A stretch of 64,000 nt of DNA from Cinnamomum chago (lineage: Eukaryota; Streptophyta; Magnoliopsida; Laurales; Lauraceae), in the NCBI GenBank assembly GCA_038049695.1, contig CP142456.1, forward strand, positions 78,143,422-78,207,421, in the 5' to 3' direction. Positions 1 through 12,480 of the stretch are shown here, one piece after another. The notes beneath the pieces are model-generated. The model saw only the letters and a list, made by a program, of their open reading frames with translations. It ran no database searches and had not been told where the DNA came from. Positions within the stretch are counted from its first letter, which is position 1. Each line of letters opens with the position of its first letter. Both the position numbers and the translations under genes were made by a program.

Positions 1-205
1 CGCGAAGGCTTTACACAAAAGTCCCCCAATAATTGGCATTTGGCTAGAATTGTTAGACAAGAGGGACAATAGGGATGGGTTCAAGGTTATGAGTATCATC
101 ATTGTAATTGTATCCGGCTTTATTGGGGAGTGAGAAATGAATTTTTTTGAAAAAAACGTATGTGTTATATATTGATATAATTTGTAACCTCAACAGAAAC
201 TCTAA

Positions 206-512
206 GGGCCCATGTGACACTTTACTAGATTAATGAAGTTCAAGTAAAGCCTCTTTTTTTTAGATAAAGTGTCATATCAATAACACTTTAATTAAAAAAT
301 TTCTCCATTTTTTTTTAGAAAAACTTAAAAAAGAAAACTGCATTTCTCTACTAAAACACAAAAAAACTCTACTTTCTTATACAAAAAGTCAAAATTTCTT
401 TATATCAAACAACTAAAAATAAAATATCATCATAACCTCATTATAATTTATTATCTCTTAATTTGATGCTTTATTACACTTTATTTTACATTTAAAATTA
501 TGAAACGGGCCC
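206..512 (-). mobile_element. MITE with GGGCCC ends (family member 1)
   Basis: Bounded by GGGCCC on both sides. Its minus strand reads GGGCCCGTTTCATAATTTTA... and then TTTTATTTTTAGTTGTTTG, matching the copies at 18024-18640. AT-rich, non-coding. A target duplication is not clear. Confidence 0.6.
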
Positions 513-1154
513 AAGGAAAGTCGAGCTTCTTTTCATGGACGTAGCCAGGGAACTTCTCATGAACACTTAAATCTCTCTTTATTTGTATGGAGGGGAGGTG
601 CCTCACCTCTAAACTACCTATGGATTGGCTTGAAAAGTTAGTTCTATATGTTAACTTAGCAGTACTGGTGGAATTTAAAAAAAATTCTTTCTTGAAGAGG
701 GTCAGGTTAGTTGTATGTTATTTGATATTTCATGCCACCCTGAATCATATTCTCTCAAAATATTTCTTTGTTTCATCTTTTGTTTTCTGATTCCATATAT
801 TTTTGGGGATATCTGAAAGTCTCCCACCATCAATTTCAAGGTGTTTCAAAGTATCTGTAAATCTTTCTTGTTTGGATTCTATCCAACTTTTTCTCCTTTC
901 AAATTATAAATTCAAGTAACCTGATCAGCCTTTTACAGGCACATGAGAAACCGTACAACCGTGAAAAACGAGTAGCATGCATGTAAAAGATGATGATGTC
1001 ATTACCATATGTAAGAGATGGGCATCACATGGTTGGTCTTTTGCTAGCTCCCAATCTTTACTCCGACCAGTAAATCTTGTTCCCCACCTGTTTATCCATA
1101 TGTAGTTTCAATTTTCAATTCCTGTTTGACTTTCTGATCATAAGAGAGTCACAC

Positions 1155-1158
<4 letters not shown>

Positions 1159-1195
<37 letters not shown>
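1159..1195. repeat. (AT)n microsatellite
   Basis: About 16 AT units followed by TATATT. Non-coding. Confidence 0.95.
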
Positions 1196-1825
1196 TGATA
1201 TGAACATTAAATCATCATTGTCATCACAGTTTTATCATTTATGTTATCTATTTAGATTTAGAGCCTGTTTAGCATTTCTAATTTATTCTAAATTGAGTTG
1301 ATTCAATTAGATGTATTTGATATAGAGCTATTTTAAATAGATTATTTTAAAAATAAATCATTTGGATTCAACTGAAAAGGTAAACTTAATCATAAACTAA
1401 AAGTTATGAACAAAGTTGTCGTATAGGGCAAAACTAGTTCAAATAAGAATTATATAGGCAGACTTGACAACTAAAAAAAAAAAAAGTTTAATCACCTTAG
1501 ACACTCATGTTTGCTTGAAGAGATGATCTTTTCATTGCTTTTATAAAAGAAGTGAAATTTCGTAAAATTGATTTAATCAGACATTATGAGGTTCACGTAA
1601 ACTTTGTCCAACCGTCAAAAAACTTAAACGTCTTTTCAAACCAGTGTTAAGTCAAATAAATATAAAAAATAAACTTGCCAAAAGTCACTTTAGTTTTTGA
1701 GTTTTACATTTACAATTTCAAAATACATATATATTGTGGGTGTGATTAGTTTGCCAACATCCGAATAATGGGGCACATAGAGTCAACGTGAACAACAACT
1801 TCATAACCTCACAAGGGATCAAGTT

Positions 1826-2560
1826 ATTTTTTTTTATCGGTAACTGTTACTTTTATTAAAAAAAATGGAAATTATAAAGGAAGAAGAAGAAGAAAAAAAA
1901 AAAAAAAAACATGAAAGGATCAAATGAGTATTAGTACAAGACCAATATTATATCTACTCACAGCAAAGCAAACTACAAAATAACACTCTTCCAAAGAACA
2001 ACTCTATCCACCCTTATTTAGTTAAAGCATCACTCATAGAGTTTGCCGACCTAAGTTCATATTGGAAAACGATATTAAATTTGTCGGAAAAAATCCGAAT
2101 TTCATTAAAGAGGAATTGATGCTTCCAACCATTAACGAATTGATTAGACACCCAAGGGATCATTAAGCTATCAATACAGCTAGTATGATCTTGATAGTTG
2201 CGGATGGGAGAATTTAATTTCACTGGAGAAGGAATTGAAACCATGAAGCTGTCAATACAGCTAATATGATCTTGATATATAGTTGATGATCAGAGAATCT
2301 AATCCCACAGGAGAAGGAATGGACACGACCAAATTCAGTTTGGTACGGGCCAAATCAAAGATGTGAGAAAGAGATGGATGTGGAATTGGATGTGGCTGGA
2401 TGACATGATTTTTAATGAGGACAGAGAAGATAATGATAAATACCAATGACAAACGAGAAGAGAAGTGAGAATGATTAGACAAAATTGCTCTGTTATACCA
2501 ATTAACATTTATTTGTGACCTCCAACAATGACAGTACACCAAATTGATATTCAATAGAAA
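1826..2560 (-). pseudogene. 5'-truncated LINE relic with RNase H end and poly-A tail
   Basis: The minus strand at 2244-2014 encodes FNIVFQYELRSANSMSDALTK and a stop, matching the C-terminal RNase H signature (REAN..ADALAK) of plant LINEs. Its 3' end reads AATAAAAGTAACAGTTACCG followed by a run of A (T-run at 1826-1835 on plus). The SIPSPV segment is duplicated locally (about 82-bp period, 2163-2330). Confidence 0.6.
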
Positions 2561-3440
2561 AGTAGTTGTAGAAAAACAGCTCCAAGTATAGTGGGGCTTT
2601 ATGTCAAATTCAATAATTTACTCTCGGGTAAGGCAGATACAAGATGAACATGGTGAATTGGAGAAGCATGAACATGTAAAATTCTAAACAAAGGAGAGGT
2701 TTCGAAAGTTACAACAGTTAAAAAGGGATTTTCTTTTTTCAAATCTTTGATTTCCATAGTCTTGCATGGCTATCATGTGGCGTTTCGTGTTACGTATATG
2801 ACTAAATATCAAATTGCCATGTTAAAAAATATCAACATTTCAATAATTTCATTGGAAATAGAAAGCCGTAGACTGAAACCAAACAAGAAACTAGAGTGAC
2901 CTTGTTCAAGATCCATGTACTCATAGATGTCTGCTAATTAGTGGGTATGTCTACTAATTAGTGGAAAGGTCTCCATATCGATAATTGTCCACAACAGAAA
3001 AAAAAAAGCCCTATCATATCTTCGCAACTTTTAATTTGATAGCAATAAAGTCCTATTGTTCTTTCAACTATAGATTTTATAGGGATTCAATGCAACAGTG
3101 GATAAAGGTTTGATGATAGTGAAAATGAGTCCATTGCTAGATAAAGGGGAATAAGGGTGTTAAAGTGCTGGTACTAATCAGAGGTGAGCCCAAGTGGGTT
3201 CCACAGAGCTGGACTACATATAAGGTTGCTCGTAGAGCATGTTCTAGTTATAAATGTCCAGTTAATATACTTCCAGTTATTTTATCACAGTGCTAGTGAA
3301 GTTGGAGGTAATAATTGAGGGAGATGAACAAACTTTAAATACACAATTCAATCTTTCATGTCATATATTGATAGCAGCCTTGCTTTGGGAGTCATTTTTT
3401 TTGTTAGAGTCAATTCTGACAAGGTTTTGGGCTTGTTGGG

Positions 3441-3505
3441 GATTTATGATATGATGTGACATCTTGTCCCTTGTGGATTTATGACATGATGTGACATCTT
3501 GTCCC
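3441..3505 (+). repeat. 35-bp tandem duplication
   Basis: GATTTATGAYATGATGTGAC followed by ATCTTGTCCC occurs twice with a 5-bp spacer; the units differ at one base. Confidence 0.9.
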
Positions 3506-4625
3506 GAATTTCAAACCATGTGAAAATACACTTTTAGTCTTGTGAATTTTTTGAATTCCAGCATTCCAAATGTTAGAGTGGGGTTGAGCACTTGAAATTC
3601 TACTTTGGGGGACAGCATTTGAAAATTTCAAAATTCTCCCGAACATGAATGAATTCTCACAATTTTTCCAAACAAACCCTTTGAAAGGTGGAAAACTCCA
3701 ATGGAAACCAATCTTTAGAAGGAGAATGGTAACTCTTAGTAGTGTGATACTAAGGGAATAAAATCATTAGGATAGTTGTCCAATTTCGTAATATCTAACA
3801 TTATAAAATGGAATCTGTAGATTCTTTTGATAAGATACTCTGTCTACAACCATTATAAAGTGAGAGTTCAGCTCATTAACTTTAATTCAACCACAGCAAT
3901 AGATTCAACTAACTGCAATAATAATAGAAACAGCAGCAGGAATAGATAGTCATATCAACAGCCATATCAAGAAAAGAAAACAAGCCCCCCCTCTCTTTCT
4001 CTCTCTCTATATATTTATTACAGGTTCACTAGAAGTTACAAGGAAGTGATGTGCTATTCTTTTTTAAGGATTTTAACCATAACAACCAGTTTCTTGGAAC
4101 CCGTGCTTGGAACCGAGTGCTCAATAGGCCCGCAGCAATGGACCATCGGCAGATTCTTGTTTTATTTGGTCTGTCATATGTTCTCCCCTTGTTTTCTTTT
4201 CTTTTTTCTCAACCACTCCTCATATTCAGTGCTCTGAAGAAGCGTCCTTTTCTCTTCCTGGAACCCTTTTCATTGAGTTTGATAATGAGAAAGATGCTTT
4301 GATTCCAAGTGGGTTTCTTTCAGTAGAGTTGATGATCATGTGAATTTCTCCTTAAGCTGTAGTTGAAAAACTGCAAGGAAAATTAATTCTGTTAATTTCT
4401 GTATTAATTTTTTTTTAAAAAAGGACAGATACATTTACATATTGGGATCCATGGTGGGCCCTTCCTGTCCAACCTCCTGTTGATCATGCAGGCGGTCCAA
4501 CATGGCCCCAACATCTGTGTGTGTGTCTCTCTGTATGGTTATATTATATACATGTATATTTAAACATGTCAGACAGGAAGAAACTATGATTTGAGTCCTA
4601 CCAGATGCTTGTAGGGCAGTTCCAT

Positions 4626-4822
4626 TTAATGAAAAGAACACAGGGTGCTGTACCCAGCTTGGTTGATGAAACACTCTCTCTGGTCTTCTACTGTCCAAAC
4701 TAGATTGGTGTTATCCTGAAAATGTCATTTTTTTTATAAAAAAAAAAAAATGTTAGGATATGTTTTCTTTTTGGAATTGTCTAAAAGGAACAAATAAGTC
4801 TCCCCTATTTTTCTTCTTATTT

Positions 4823-4859
<37 letters not shown>

Positions 4860-7067
4860 GAGAGAATGCATGGGGCCTCTCCCCATGAAGAAAGGCAGCT
4901 GCTGAACTGTCTAGCAAAGGGTAGTTGTTCGTAGTAGGGAATACTGCCTTTGTTGAATCTGAAATTGGTGTGGGCTGGTTGTGACTGGATTGTTGCATGG
5001 CTGGCAATGGTTGTGAAATACTCAGTTTCTGTAATCAAATGTTAGCAAACTAGTTAATAAAAAAGAATTTACAGAGGCTGGGAAAGATAAGTATGTACAG
5101 AAGTGGAGAAAGATTAGTATTGGGTCGCTTTAAATTATCAGTGGCTAAGTACTATATAGAGGTTGGGAAAGATGAGTATTGAGTCACCTTAAATTATGGC
5201 TATTTTAAAAAATGTGGCATATATGCATGAAAGCAAGAAAGACATAGGTGGGCCCTATCTTAAATGTGCCGTTTGCTATAGTAGTGATTGGAGAATTCAA
5301 TCCTTTTGATTGGAGTGGATCTAGGGATATAAGTTGGATGGTGAGGCAAAAAGTCAAAAGTTTTATTCCAATGGTTAGGAATTAGGATTGCCCTGATAAA
5401 TGAGGTTTTTCAGCTATGTGGCCTGTCAAAATTTGCGTCCTCCTGATGAATGATTCCCATGTGCCACTTGTAAATGAATAGTCAGAGAGAGAGAAAGAGA
5501 GGGAGAGAGAGAGAGAGGTGGGGGTCAATTCAATACCTCTGATTTAGACAAGTCGGCAGGTAAATCAGCACCGAAGTCATAGAACACGGGGCTGATAGAA
5601 GCAAGCTTCATGGATAGAAACTGTTCATTGTTAAACACCAAAAGGTTCATTATAATGAAAAAACACAGTAAACAAAATGAAAATTACAGAGACTCTCCTT
5701 GTGATCTATCCATACTCATTACCTCTACTTGATTTTGCAAGGACTGGACATAGTTGATTATTTCATCCAACATAAGTGCTTTTCCAGTAACCTGTTTATC
5801 AAACCACACAGAACTATCAGCATGAAACATCCCACACACTGGTAAAAGAACACAAACATCATTTATGGTGAAGTTCACCTTATCACAACCAGGTACAAGA
5901 CCCTGTAAAAGCTTCATCCTCTCATTGATTCTAAGCCTTCTTACCTGAAACCCATTTAAAAAAATCAACAATAGAGGTGAGGATTTTACATATAATGCAT
6001 GTAATTTTAGTTTGAAAAACCTTTTTACTCGACTCAGTTTCGCGTCAAACTGAGTTGGGTTGACTTAAGGACTCATTGTGATGCACAAAATTCGACTGAG
6101 TCTATTTGTATCGGTTGAATACGGATCTATTTTACTGAGTTTGAAAAGTACTTGTTGAAGAGAGTGAAAGATAAGAGATGCTAAAACTTGGACAAGTACC
6201 CTTTCTGCAAGGCTGTGACTATCTGTTGCTTGACCTCTCCTTGCTCTCACATGAATGTAGCCAGTTGGGGGCTCTTCTTCAGAGACCTTTTTCTTGTTTT
6301 TCCTGTCGGTCTTCGGTTTCTTCTCTGTTTCTTCCATACTGCTACTGCATTTCTTCCTTCTCTTTCCTTTGCCTTGCGCCTGTGCTTCCTAACAAAAGCA
6401 AAAATGGAGTAAACAAAAATCCAGATTTAGATAACCATGAAAATAATAAGCAATGGCCACCCAAGGTTCAAAACACCCAAAGTGGCATTGATTTTCTGGT
6501 TCTCTACCCTCCCCTATAATAGAGAAGGCTGGATACGTTATAATAATAATAATGAGATGAGTTCACCATATTTGTAACAAAATAGATAAAGAGCAAGAAG
6601 AAGAGATCAAAGTAAAGAGCCCAAGTAGATCCATAATAAGAACTCTTTACAAACACTAATTTTTATTTTTCTCTTCCTATCAAATGCTCTACCTTGGACT
6701 CAGCGGAGTTCAAGTAAGACCCATCCCTGCTCTGCCTCTTCTTATCCATTGGTGAGTTCTGCTGGGGAACCTCAGTAACCAATGAGGATGAAATAGAATC
6801 TGTTTGCTGTTTTTCAGTCACAGAGGCTTCATTGCTGCAATCCACATGATTTTCAGAAATAAAAGCATCCGTGCCAGTGCCAAGGCAGCTGCTTTCATGG
6901 GTTGCAGCTGCAATTACTAGGTTTGGAAGAGAATCCGATGGGTCTTGAGTAAAGAAAGATGCATTCATCCCTTCTTGTTCTAGAAAGTAAGGCATCTTTG
7001 GGGAGATGTTTTGGAGGAAGTGAGAATCCAAATGGAAAGGGTATTGTTGAAATGAAAAGGCTGCCAT
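4626..7067 (-). CDS. bHLH137-like: bHLH transcription factor, bHLH137/BEE/CIB group, seven exons
   Basis: DNA-binding transcription factor of the plant group that includes bHLH137, BEE1-3, HBI1 and CIB1 (brassinosteroid, growth and light responses); acts in the nucleus as a dimer. Exons, all phase 0: 7067-6693, 6388-6200, 5944-5879, 5791-5723, 5620-5537, 5028-4858 and 4715-4626, giving 347 aa. Every intron is GT-AG; the donor after exon 6 (CAT/GTATAT) is the weakest junction. A Lys/Glu-rich stretch precedes the basic region [16 protein letters not shown] (residues 173-188), helix-loop-helix residues follow ([23 protein letters not shown]) and then [19 protein letters not shown]. The H-E-R DNA-contact triad is H183, E187 and R191. 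The SPV-YDFG segment and the end CSFH resemble Arabidopsis bHLH137 as I recall it. The start chosen is MAAFSFQQ, because an upstream in-frame ATG lies in the GA tract above the TATA box. After R191 this protein has Leu-Arg where relatives usually have Glu-Lys. Family call is firm; orthology to bHLH137 is likely. Confidence 0.9.
4822..4856. repeat. (TA)n microsatellite at the donor of bHLH intron 6
   Basis: The tract begins right at the splice donor of exon 6 (CAT/GTATAT), so length changes here could affect splicing. Confidence 0.9.
5484..5518. repeat. (GA)n-rich tract in bHLH intron 5
   Basis: Imperfect GA repeat within the intron just after exon 5. The same intron also holds a diverged local duplication at about 5074-5198 (GGTTGGGAAAGATGAGTATT type). 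Confidence 0.85.
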
Positions 7068-7168
7068 TTGGGTGCTGAGAATTGAATGAGAAAGGAGGAA
7101 AATGGGTGACAGATAAAAGGGGCTGCAGTTAAGGCAAGGAGGTCTGAGGGAAGGAACAGAGCTGGGGA

Positions 7169-7175
7169 TTATATA
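7169..7175 (-). promoter_or_regulatory. TATA box of the bHLH gene
   Basis: TATATAA on the minus strand, about 100 bp upstream of the MAAFSFQQ start codon. It would place transcription initiation near 7140 and give a 5' UTR of roughly 70 nt. The long CT/GA tract lies immediately upstream of it. Confidence 0.6.
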
Positions 7176-7176
7176 G

Positions 7177-7227
<51 letters not shown>
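7176..7227. repeat. (GA)n microsatellite, core promoter of the bHLH gene
   Basis: Almost pure GA dinucleotide repeat of about 26 units, read as CT on the gene's strand. It sits directly upstream of the TATA box, so it is promoter DNA and not coding, although an open frame (Ser-Leu repeats) runs through it. Such tracts bind GAGA-binding BBR/BPC factors in plants (family knowledge); length is likely polymorphic. Confidence 0.85.
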
Positions 7228-7230
<3 letters not shown>

Positions 7231-7611
7231 ATGAAAACATCTGCTTATTTTGACTGACCGGTCATATCAGTCTGCGGCTTTTTGTTTGGAAAGAAGCCCT
7301 TTTCCGGGTTATTAGCTGCTGTATTGGGTTTACTTTATCACACGGTCCCTCATATATATGATGTTAAAAAACTGATGCGATGAAATTTGTGGTAAAATGA
7401 GTGGCATCTAGAGATGAATTTCCTCTTTCTTTTGCAAAGCAAACGTGGTAAAGTAAAGATAGGTGGCAGCTGAGATTACTTTACCTCTTTATTTTACTTT
7501 ACCAGATGTAAACAAACATGCCCAGTGATCGTGCAACTAGAGGATTATGCATTCTCTAGATTTCCATGTGCATAGAGAGAACCTTGCATTTCAACCTCAA
7601 TCTTTTGTTTG

Positions 7612-7784
7612 GTTTTTTTTTTTTATTTGCTATCCGAGGGTTCCTAACTTTTTGGACTTGACTAATTCCTCCGGCTCACAGGAAATCCTGGTAAACTCCC
7701 CTGTAGCCCTAGTATGGTAGTGCAGTTTCAAACCTACAACCTCCAAGTGCAAACCATGGTTTTAAGCCAACTAAGCTACCCCTG
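7612..7784 (-). mobile_element. tRNA-derived SINE
   Basis: On the minus strand it starts GGGGTAGCTTAGTTGG. Box A TAGCTTAGTTG (7768-7778) is perfect; box B GTTTGAAAC (7725-7733) has one mismatch; they are 35 bp apart. A body of about 100 bp and a poly-A tail (T-run 7613-7624 on plus) follow. Clean flanking duplications were not found. Confidence 0.65.
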
Positions 7785-10700
7785 AAGTTTTCCATATTAA
7801 ATCTATCAAGCTCAAAAGTGAAAACCTACTATTGACAAATCACAAAAGCAAGTATACAAAGGGAGATTATATGAGAGATTTACATGATTTAGAAGTGCAT
7901 TTAAGTCTATGGACAAAGAAAAACCAAATGAATAAAGAAACTACCTTCATTAAATGGTTATTATCATCAAAATCAAAATGGTCGGTTTTAGAGTGAAAAT
8001 AGGTTAAGAAAAGACAAAAATATATCATAAGGGAAGGGTATTTTTATTATTTCTTAAAGAAAGGTTTATAAAGAGGACTTGATTGAAAGAATTGTAAAAA
8101 AGTCGTACTTTTTTAAAATATCCAAATCTTCATGTACCCTTTGTGAAAATAAGCCAAAAGTGTTATACTTGTTTGAAGATTTTCCTTAATAATATAATCG
8201 TAATGAGTAAAACCATAAATAATTAGAGTAAGACCTTAAGTAATGACAGCAATGCTTTATGATATATCTTATGGTCAAGTGAGAGAAGATGGTGTGTGTG
8301 AGCCCATAACTTTGACTATTGGAACCTCAAATGCTCCTCGCTGAGCTAGACCCTTTGTTCCAAAAAACACAACATGAAAAATAATTAGGCAAGAATGTTT
8401 GCAGAGAGCCTACTATGAACCTAACCAATATGCCAAAAGCTCGGGGACTAACGGAATACGTCAAATAATGCCTAATAACTATTTAGGACTGTAACAGAGC
8501 CCTTTCACTGGCTTCAATTGTATATCTCACTCTCGATACAATACACACAACTCTTTCGAGGAGATGAACTTTCTGAAAAATGGGAAGATTTGGAATGGCC
8601 TATGAAACGCCTAAGCAAGAGATCTCCAGCCTCCGTGATTGGGTTTTAATCTTCAGATATGATTTTTTTTAAGTGACAAAGCAATTCGGCATTGGATATC
8701 AAATGAGTGATTAAAAAGATAATGGTCAGCTATCCAAAATCAATGGACAATCATAATGGCATAATCAGCTTAGCAATGGCAGACCCATAAAATTTTCTAC
8801 TGCATAAGGAGCCTTATATGGAAAATCATGAAACCCTAATTATTTTATGAAGGCCATCTATGGTTTTCATTGACTTAAATGAATGCAAGACCCACTTAAA
8901 AATTCTAAACAATCATCAAATCCTCAAAAAAAAAAAAAAAAAAAAAAATCAAATGGAGAAAAAGGACCAAGAAGCCCTAGCAACACAAAACTATCCATCA
9001 AGGTCAGGTGGCAATGGTGTTACTTTGTGGGGAGTAGGGACACCATCATAATTAGACAATTTGAAAGGTACTTACTTATATAGTTTCCAAAGAGAGAATG
9101 GTTGTCTCATGAAAGGTGGGGTTCCATTAATTAGCCATTAACTTGGACTTGTTTTGGTGGGATGATTTAAAACTATTACCAATCCTCATAACATTTCCAA
9201 TCTCCTTCCCTTTTTTTTTTTTTTTTTTTTTTTGTGGTCCATTTGTGATTTGGGGAAAACAACAAATTAACAGGATCATTCTTCATACTTTTTTTTTTTA
9301 ACGTTAGAAGATATAATCCCATCACTATCTAATCAGTTATCATCTGATGACAGGCGTTACTTTGAGATGCAAGTTGTTTGTTTTTGTCTTGCCAATTGAT
9401 ATCGGATCAATCAGTTCTTTTTGCCCTGTCATGTCTCTGGAATTCAGCTGTTTAGCTTGCCCTGACGTAACTTTGAAGCCACTTCTGAATGAGCCATTAT
9501 TAATGTATTGACAGGTTCTCAGTTTTTGGCTTTTGGACCTCTGTTTCTATGTTAATGTTATAAGACTGTGTTTAATTTATTTTTTTTTCAATTTTTTTTT
9601 TCCATTTTGCATTTACAATCATTAGACGATCTAATAGATTTGATAATACTAAATAAATGAGGAGTGAAATAAAATGAAGTGGATTTTAAATGTGGGATGA
9701 AGTGAAGAGAAGTATGTTAAAGTTAAAATAGAGTACTTCACTTCACTCCATTTGGATGCTTATTTTGAAGTTAATGTTTGGAATAGAATCCACTTTTACT
9801 CAAGAAAATAGAAGTATTTAGAATTGAAGTGAAATGGAGTACATGAAGCTCACAACATTACTTCATCTATTGCGCTAGACTCATCCAGACGGGATAGAGT
9901 TGAAATTTTAGACTTATGACCCATTTAACTTTACTCTACTCTATTTTTTACCTATCCAAACAAGCACTAAGGCAAGAAACCATCCAATCAGAATGCAGTT
10001 TGGGGCCTGTTTGACTTAATGGCAAGCACCATTGCCCATGTATATGGTAGGCATCCCATGGTGACGTGGCGGATTCTGATTGATTTCTTGACGGTCAAGT
10101 GGGGATCAGACTCGTGTTGAGATTTTGTATTTTTTTTATCAACTATATTTCTATTTTCACAACAAAAGTATTAGAAGGTGGGACTTTCTTTTTTTAAACA
10201 AAACTTGAAAGACCTGAACAGGGGATCCAGTTATTCTCTATTTTCATATTTCAACATTGAATCTTGTTAGATCTAGGAAATTTGTGCATATATTGTCTAA
10301 ATCTTGCAACTTCGTGCTAATTTGTGCTGATGTTTGAAAAATATGCTTCACTTCTTTAATTCTTTGTTCGATTATTTCATAAAAGATTAGTTTTCATGTC
10401 TCTACTTTTTTTTTTTTGGACCGGAAAATGTGGCTGAACCTTTGAGTGACACTGGAGTGAACCCCAACATACGCAGGGGAGAAGACGCCGGACACATGCA
10501 GGGCCCAACCACTCCATCTCCCAAATGTCAATTATGATCAATCCCTGTTAATTGTATCTTGTGGATAGGGAGATGCCTCATGACTTGGGCTATAAGTGGA
10601 TTGACAATTTTTCTTTCCATTGAAGGAGAGATTATTTGATGGCTATTTATGAACTTCACGTTTGTTTCTTCAATTTTAGCCACTTTTAGAAATATATTTT

Positions 10701-11101
10701 TTAAAATTCCTGAAAAATCAGTTTCTGCAAACAAAGTAGCCCTTAACTACAAATTAAGGATCCAGCCACCAATTTAGTGGTACACTTTAGTCTTCAATGG
10801 CGGTTTCAAGAATTCGAGTCAGTGGGGTCAACAAAAGACTTATCTTCCACAAATCGAATAAATTTATTTTCTCCTTTATCAACATCTGTCATCTAATTTC
10901 GATAATTCGACAAATATAATATAAAGTTCTAAAATAATCTATTTCCGACAATTTGACAAAGATAACATTGAATTCTCAAATAAAAATAAACAAAAATGTC
11001 TAACACACGGAAGGTATTTAGAGGTTAAGTTAGGGTAAATAAAGAGTTACTGACAGAATGTCTAAAAAAGGGAATTTTCTTTAAAAAATAAAAGTTGGAC
11101 C

Positions 11102-11132
<31 letters not shown>

Positions 11133-11670
11133 TGTTTAGATAGACAGATGACCCATTAACTTAGGTATTGAGTGGGGTCAAAAACTTCTCATAAGTTCAA
11201 TTCATGAAAGAAATTCTTTTTTTTTTTTAATATTTTTTTAGATTTCGGTGGGATCAATTGACCTCATTGGGGATTAATGCAGCGCCGCCCATGTTAGTCT
11301 TAGAAACTTAAGTGCTGGTAACTCATTTTACACAAAAGTCAGGTTTATCATTCATGCATTAGTTGTCTTGTAGTGGGAGCTGTTTTCTTCTTTGCCTTTA
11401 CATGTCTTTATATTTTCAAATAAACTGATTGCAGGGGAACCAAATTCCAAGGATCCAAACAGGGGCCTAATATCATCTAAATTCCACAAAAAAACAAATG
11501 CTTTTCAACTCTTGCTGGCTTCCTTGAAGAACCCGCTAAGTGCCAATACAGGCACTAGTCTCTCTTTTTCACGACTGTTCTAACTAAAAAGAGCCAGTGA
11601 CCCCCACTGAAACTGTCTATTTTACCCCTCTTACTTGACGTTCATATTCATAAATACCATGTCTCTGTTT
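7785..11670. other. intergenic, no gene seen
   Basis: AT-rich sequence with homopolymers (A-run at 8926-8948, T-runs at 9210-9232 and 9290-9299). A stretch at 9640-9990 full of GAAGTGAAGT/ACTTCACTTC motifs is probably a decayed MITE. Short open frames (for example 8860-9083) run through poly-A and have no support. Confidence 0.5.
11103..11132. repeat. (ATT)n microsatellite
   Basis: Ten uninterrupted ATT units in intergenic DNA. Confidence 0.9.
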
Positions 11671-12480
11671 TTAGAGAGGAATACCTTAGTCAAGGATTGA
11701 TAAAATTTGTAGGTCTCAATTCCACCAGCAAGCAACAAATGCATTTTGTCTTGATTCCCCTTGTTTTGGTCTTTATATGTCTATCCCTAATTGTTGGGCT
11801 GGCCGAATGGTCAGGACCACGGTTCCTCCCTCTTCCAGAGCTAGAGGTCTAGGTGTCGACCCCTGGATCTCCTTCTTCAGGAACTGAATTTTGAGTCCAC
11901 TTGTGCTACCACCTACGGGCCACAGGGAACAATCATAGTTTGGCCTCACCTTCCAAATTATTGATATCTATTTGGCAGTACAAATTGTGAAGTATTATGA
12001 GTTGAACAAGTTCAAAACTCCACTTGGCACTGACTTTGAATGGAACTCTAATGAGATACGCATGCCAAGTAAATGAGAGGTTGCTAAATTTCCAATGTCT
12101 TCTGTTTTGAGAGAGGAATACCTTAGTCAAAGATTGATGAAATTTGAAGGTCTCAATTCCACCAGCAAGCAACACATGCATTTTGTCATGTTTTGGTCTT
12201 TATATGTCTATCCGGCCCTAACTGTGGGTGTGGCCGGGGGACTGAAGTGGGGAATCCAAGATATTGAGGACTCTCTATTTAGGGTTTGGACCATGGGTCT
12301 TGGACACAGTAATAGTTTGGCCTCACCTTCCAAATTGTTGATATCTAGTTGGCAGTACAAACTGAAGTATTTTGTGTTGAACAAGTTCAAAACTCCACTT
12401 GGCATTGACTTTGAATGGAACTCTAATGAGATAAGCATGCCTTTTGAAAAACTTCAATAAGAGGATGCTAAGTTTCCAAT
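11671..12480 (+). repeat. diverged tandem duplication, two units of about 375-437 bp
   Basis: GAGAGGAATACCTTAGTCAA, TCTCAATTCCACCAGCAAGC, TAGTTTGGCCTCACCTTCCA and TGGAACTCTAATGAGATA occur in both units in the same order. The middles differ. Apparent open frames across it are not conserved between the units. Confidence 0.85.
11795..11935 (+). mobile_element. possible second tRNA-like SINE head
   Basis: TGGCCGAATGG (11800-11810) fits box A exactly, and GGTCTAGGTGTCGACCCC (11847-11863) resembles a box B with one extra base. It lies in the first unit of a local duplication where the second unit has unrelated sequence. Confidence 0.35.

Larger units (their letters stand above)
513..4625. other. 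intergenic region downstream of the bHLH gene
   Basis: AT-rich. Apart from the microsatellite, the LINE relic and the 35-bp duplication listed separately, I see no gene. The first 200 bases, before the GGGCCC MITE, are also featureless. The bHLH 3' UTR should occupy the last part, below 4626. Confidence 0.6.

Noticed and set aside
5684..5722. Short ending of the bHLH frame ([12 protein letters not shown]) as the natural C-terminus
   Set aside because: A donor precedes it and exon 5 ([11 protein letters not shown]) resumes the conserved protein; at most it is an intron-retention product.
6065..6199. Continuation of the bHLH frame past the basic region
   Set aside because: A GT donor follows AGG at 6200; the continuation is intronic and loses similarity.
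7068..7232. In-frame upstream extension of the bHLH protein starting MNSLSLSLS
   Set aside because: It reads through the GA microsatellite and the TATA box; MAAFSFQQ is the start supported by family resemblance.
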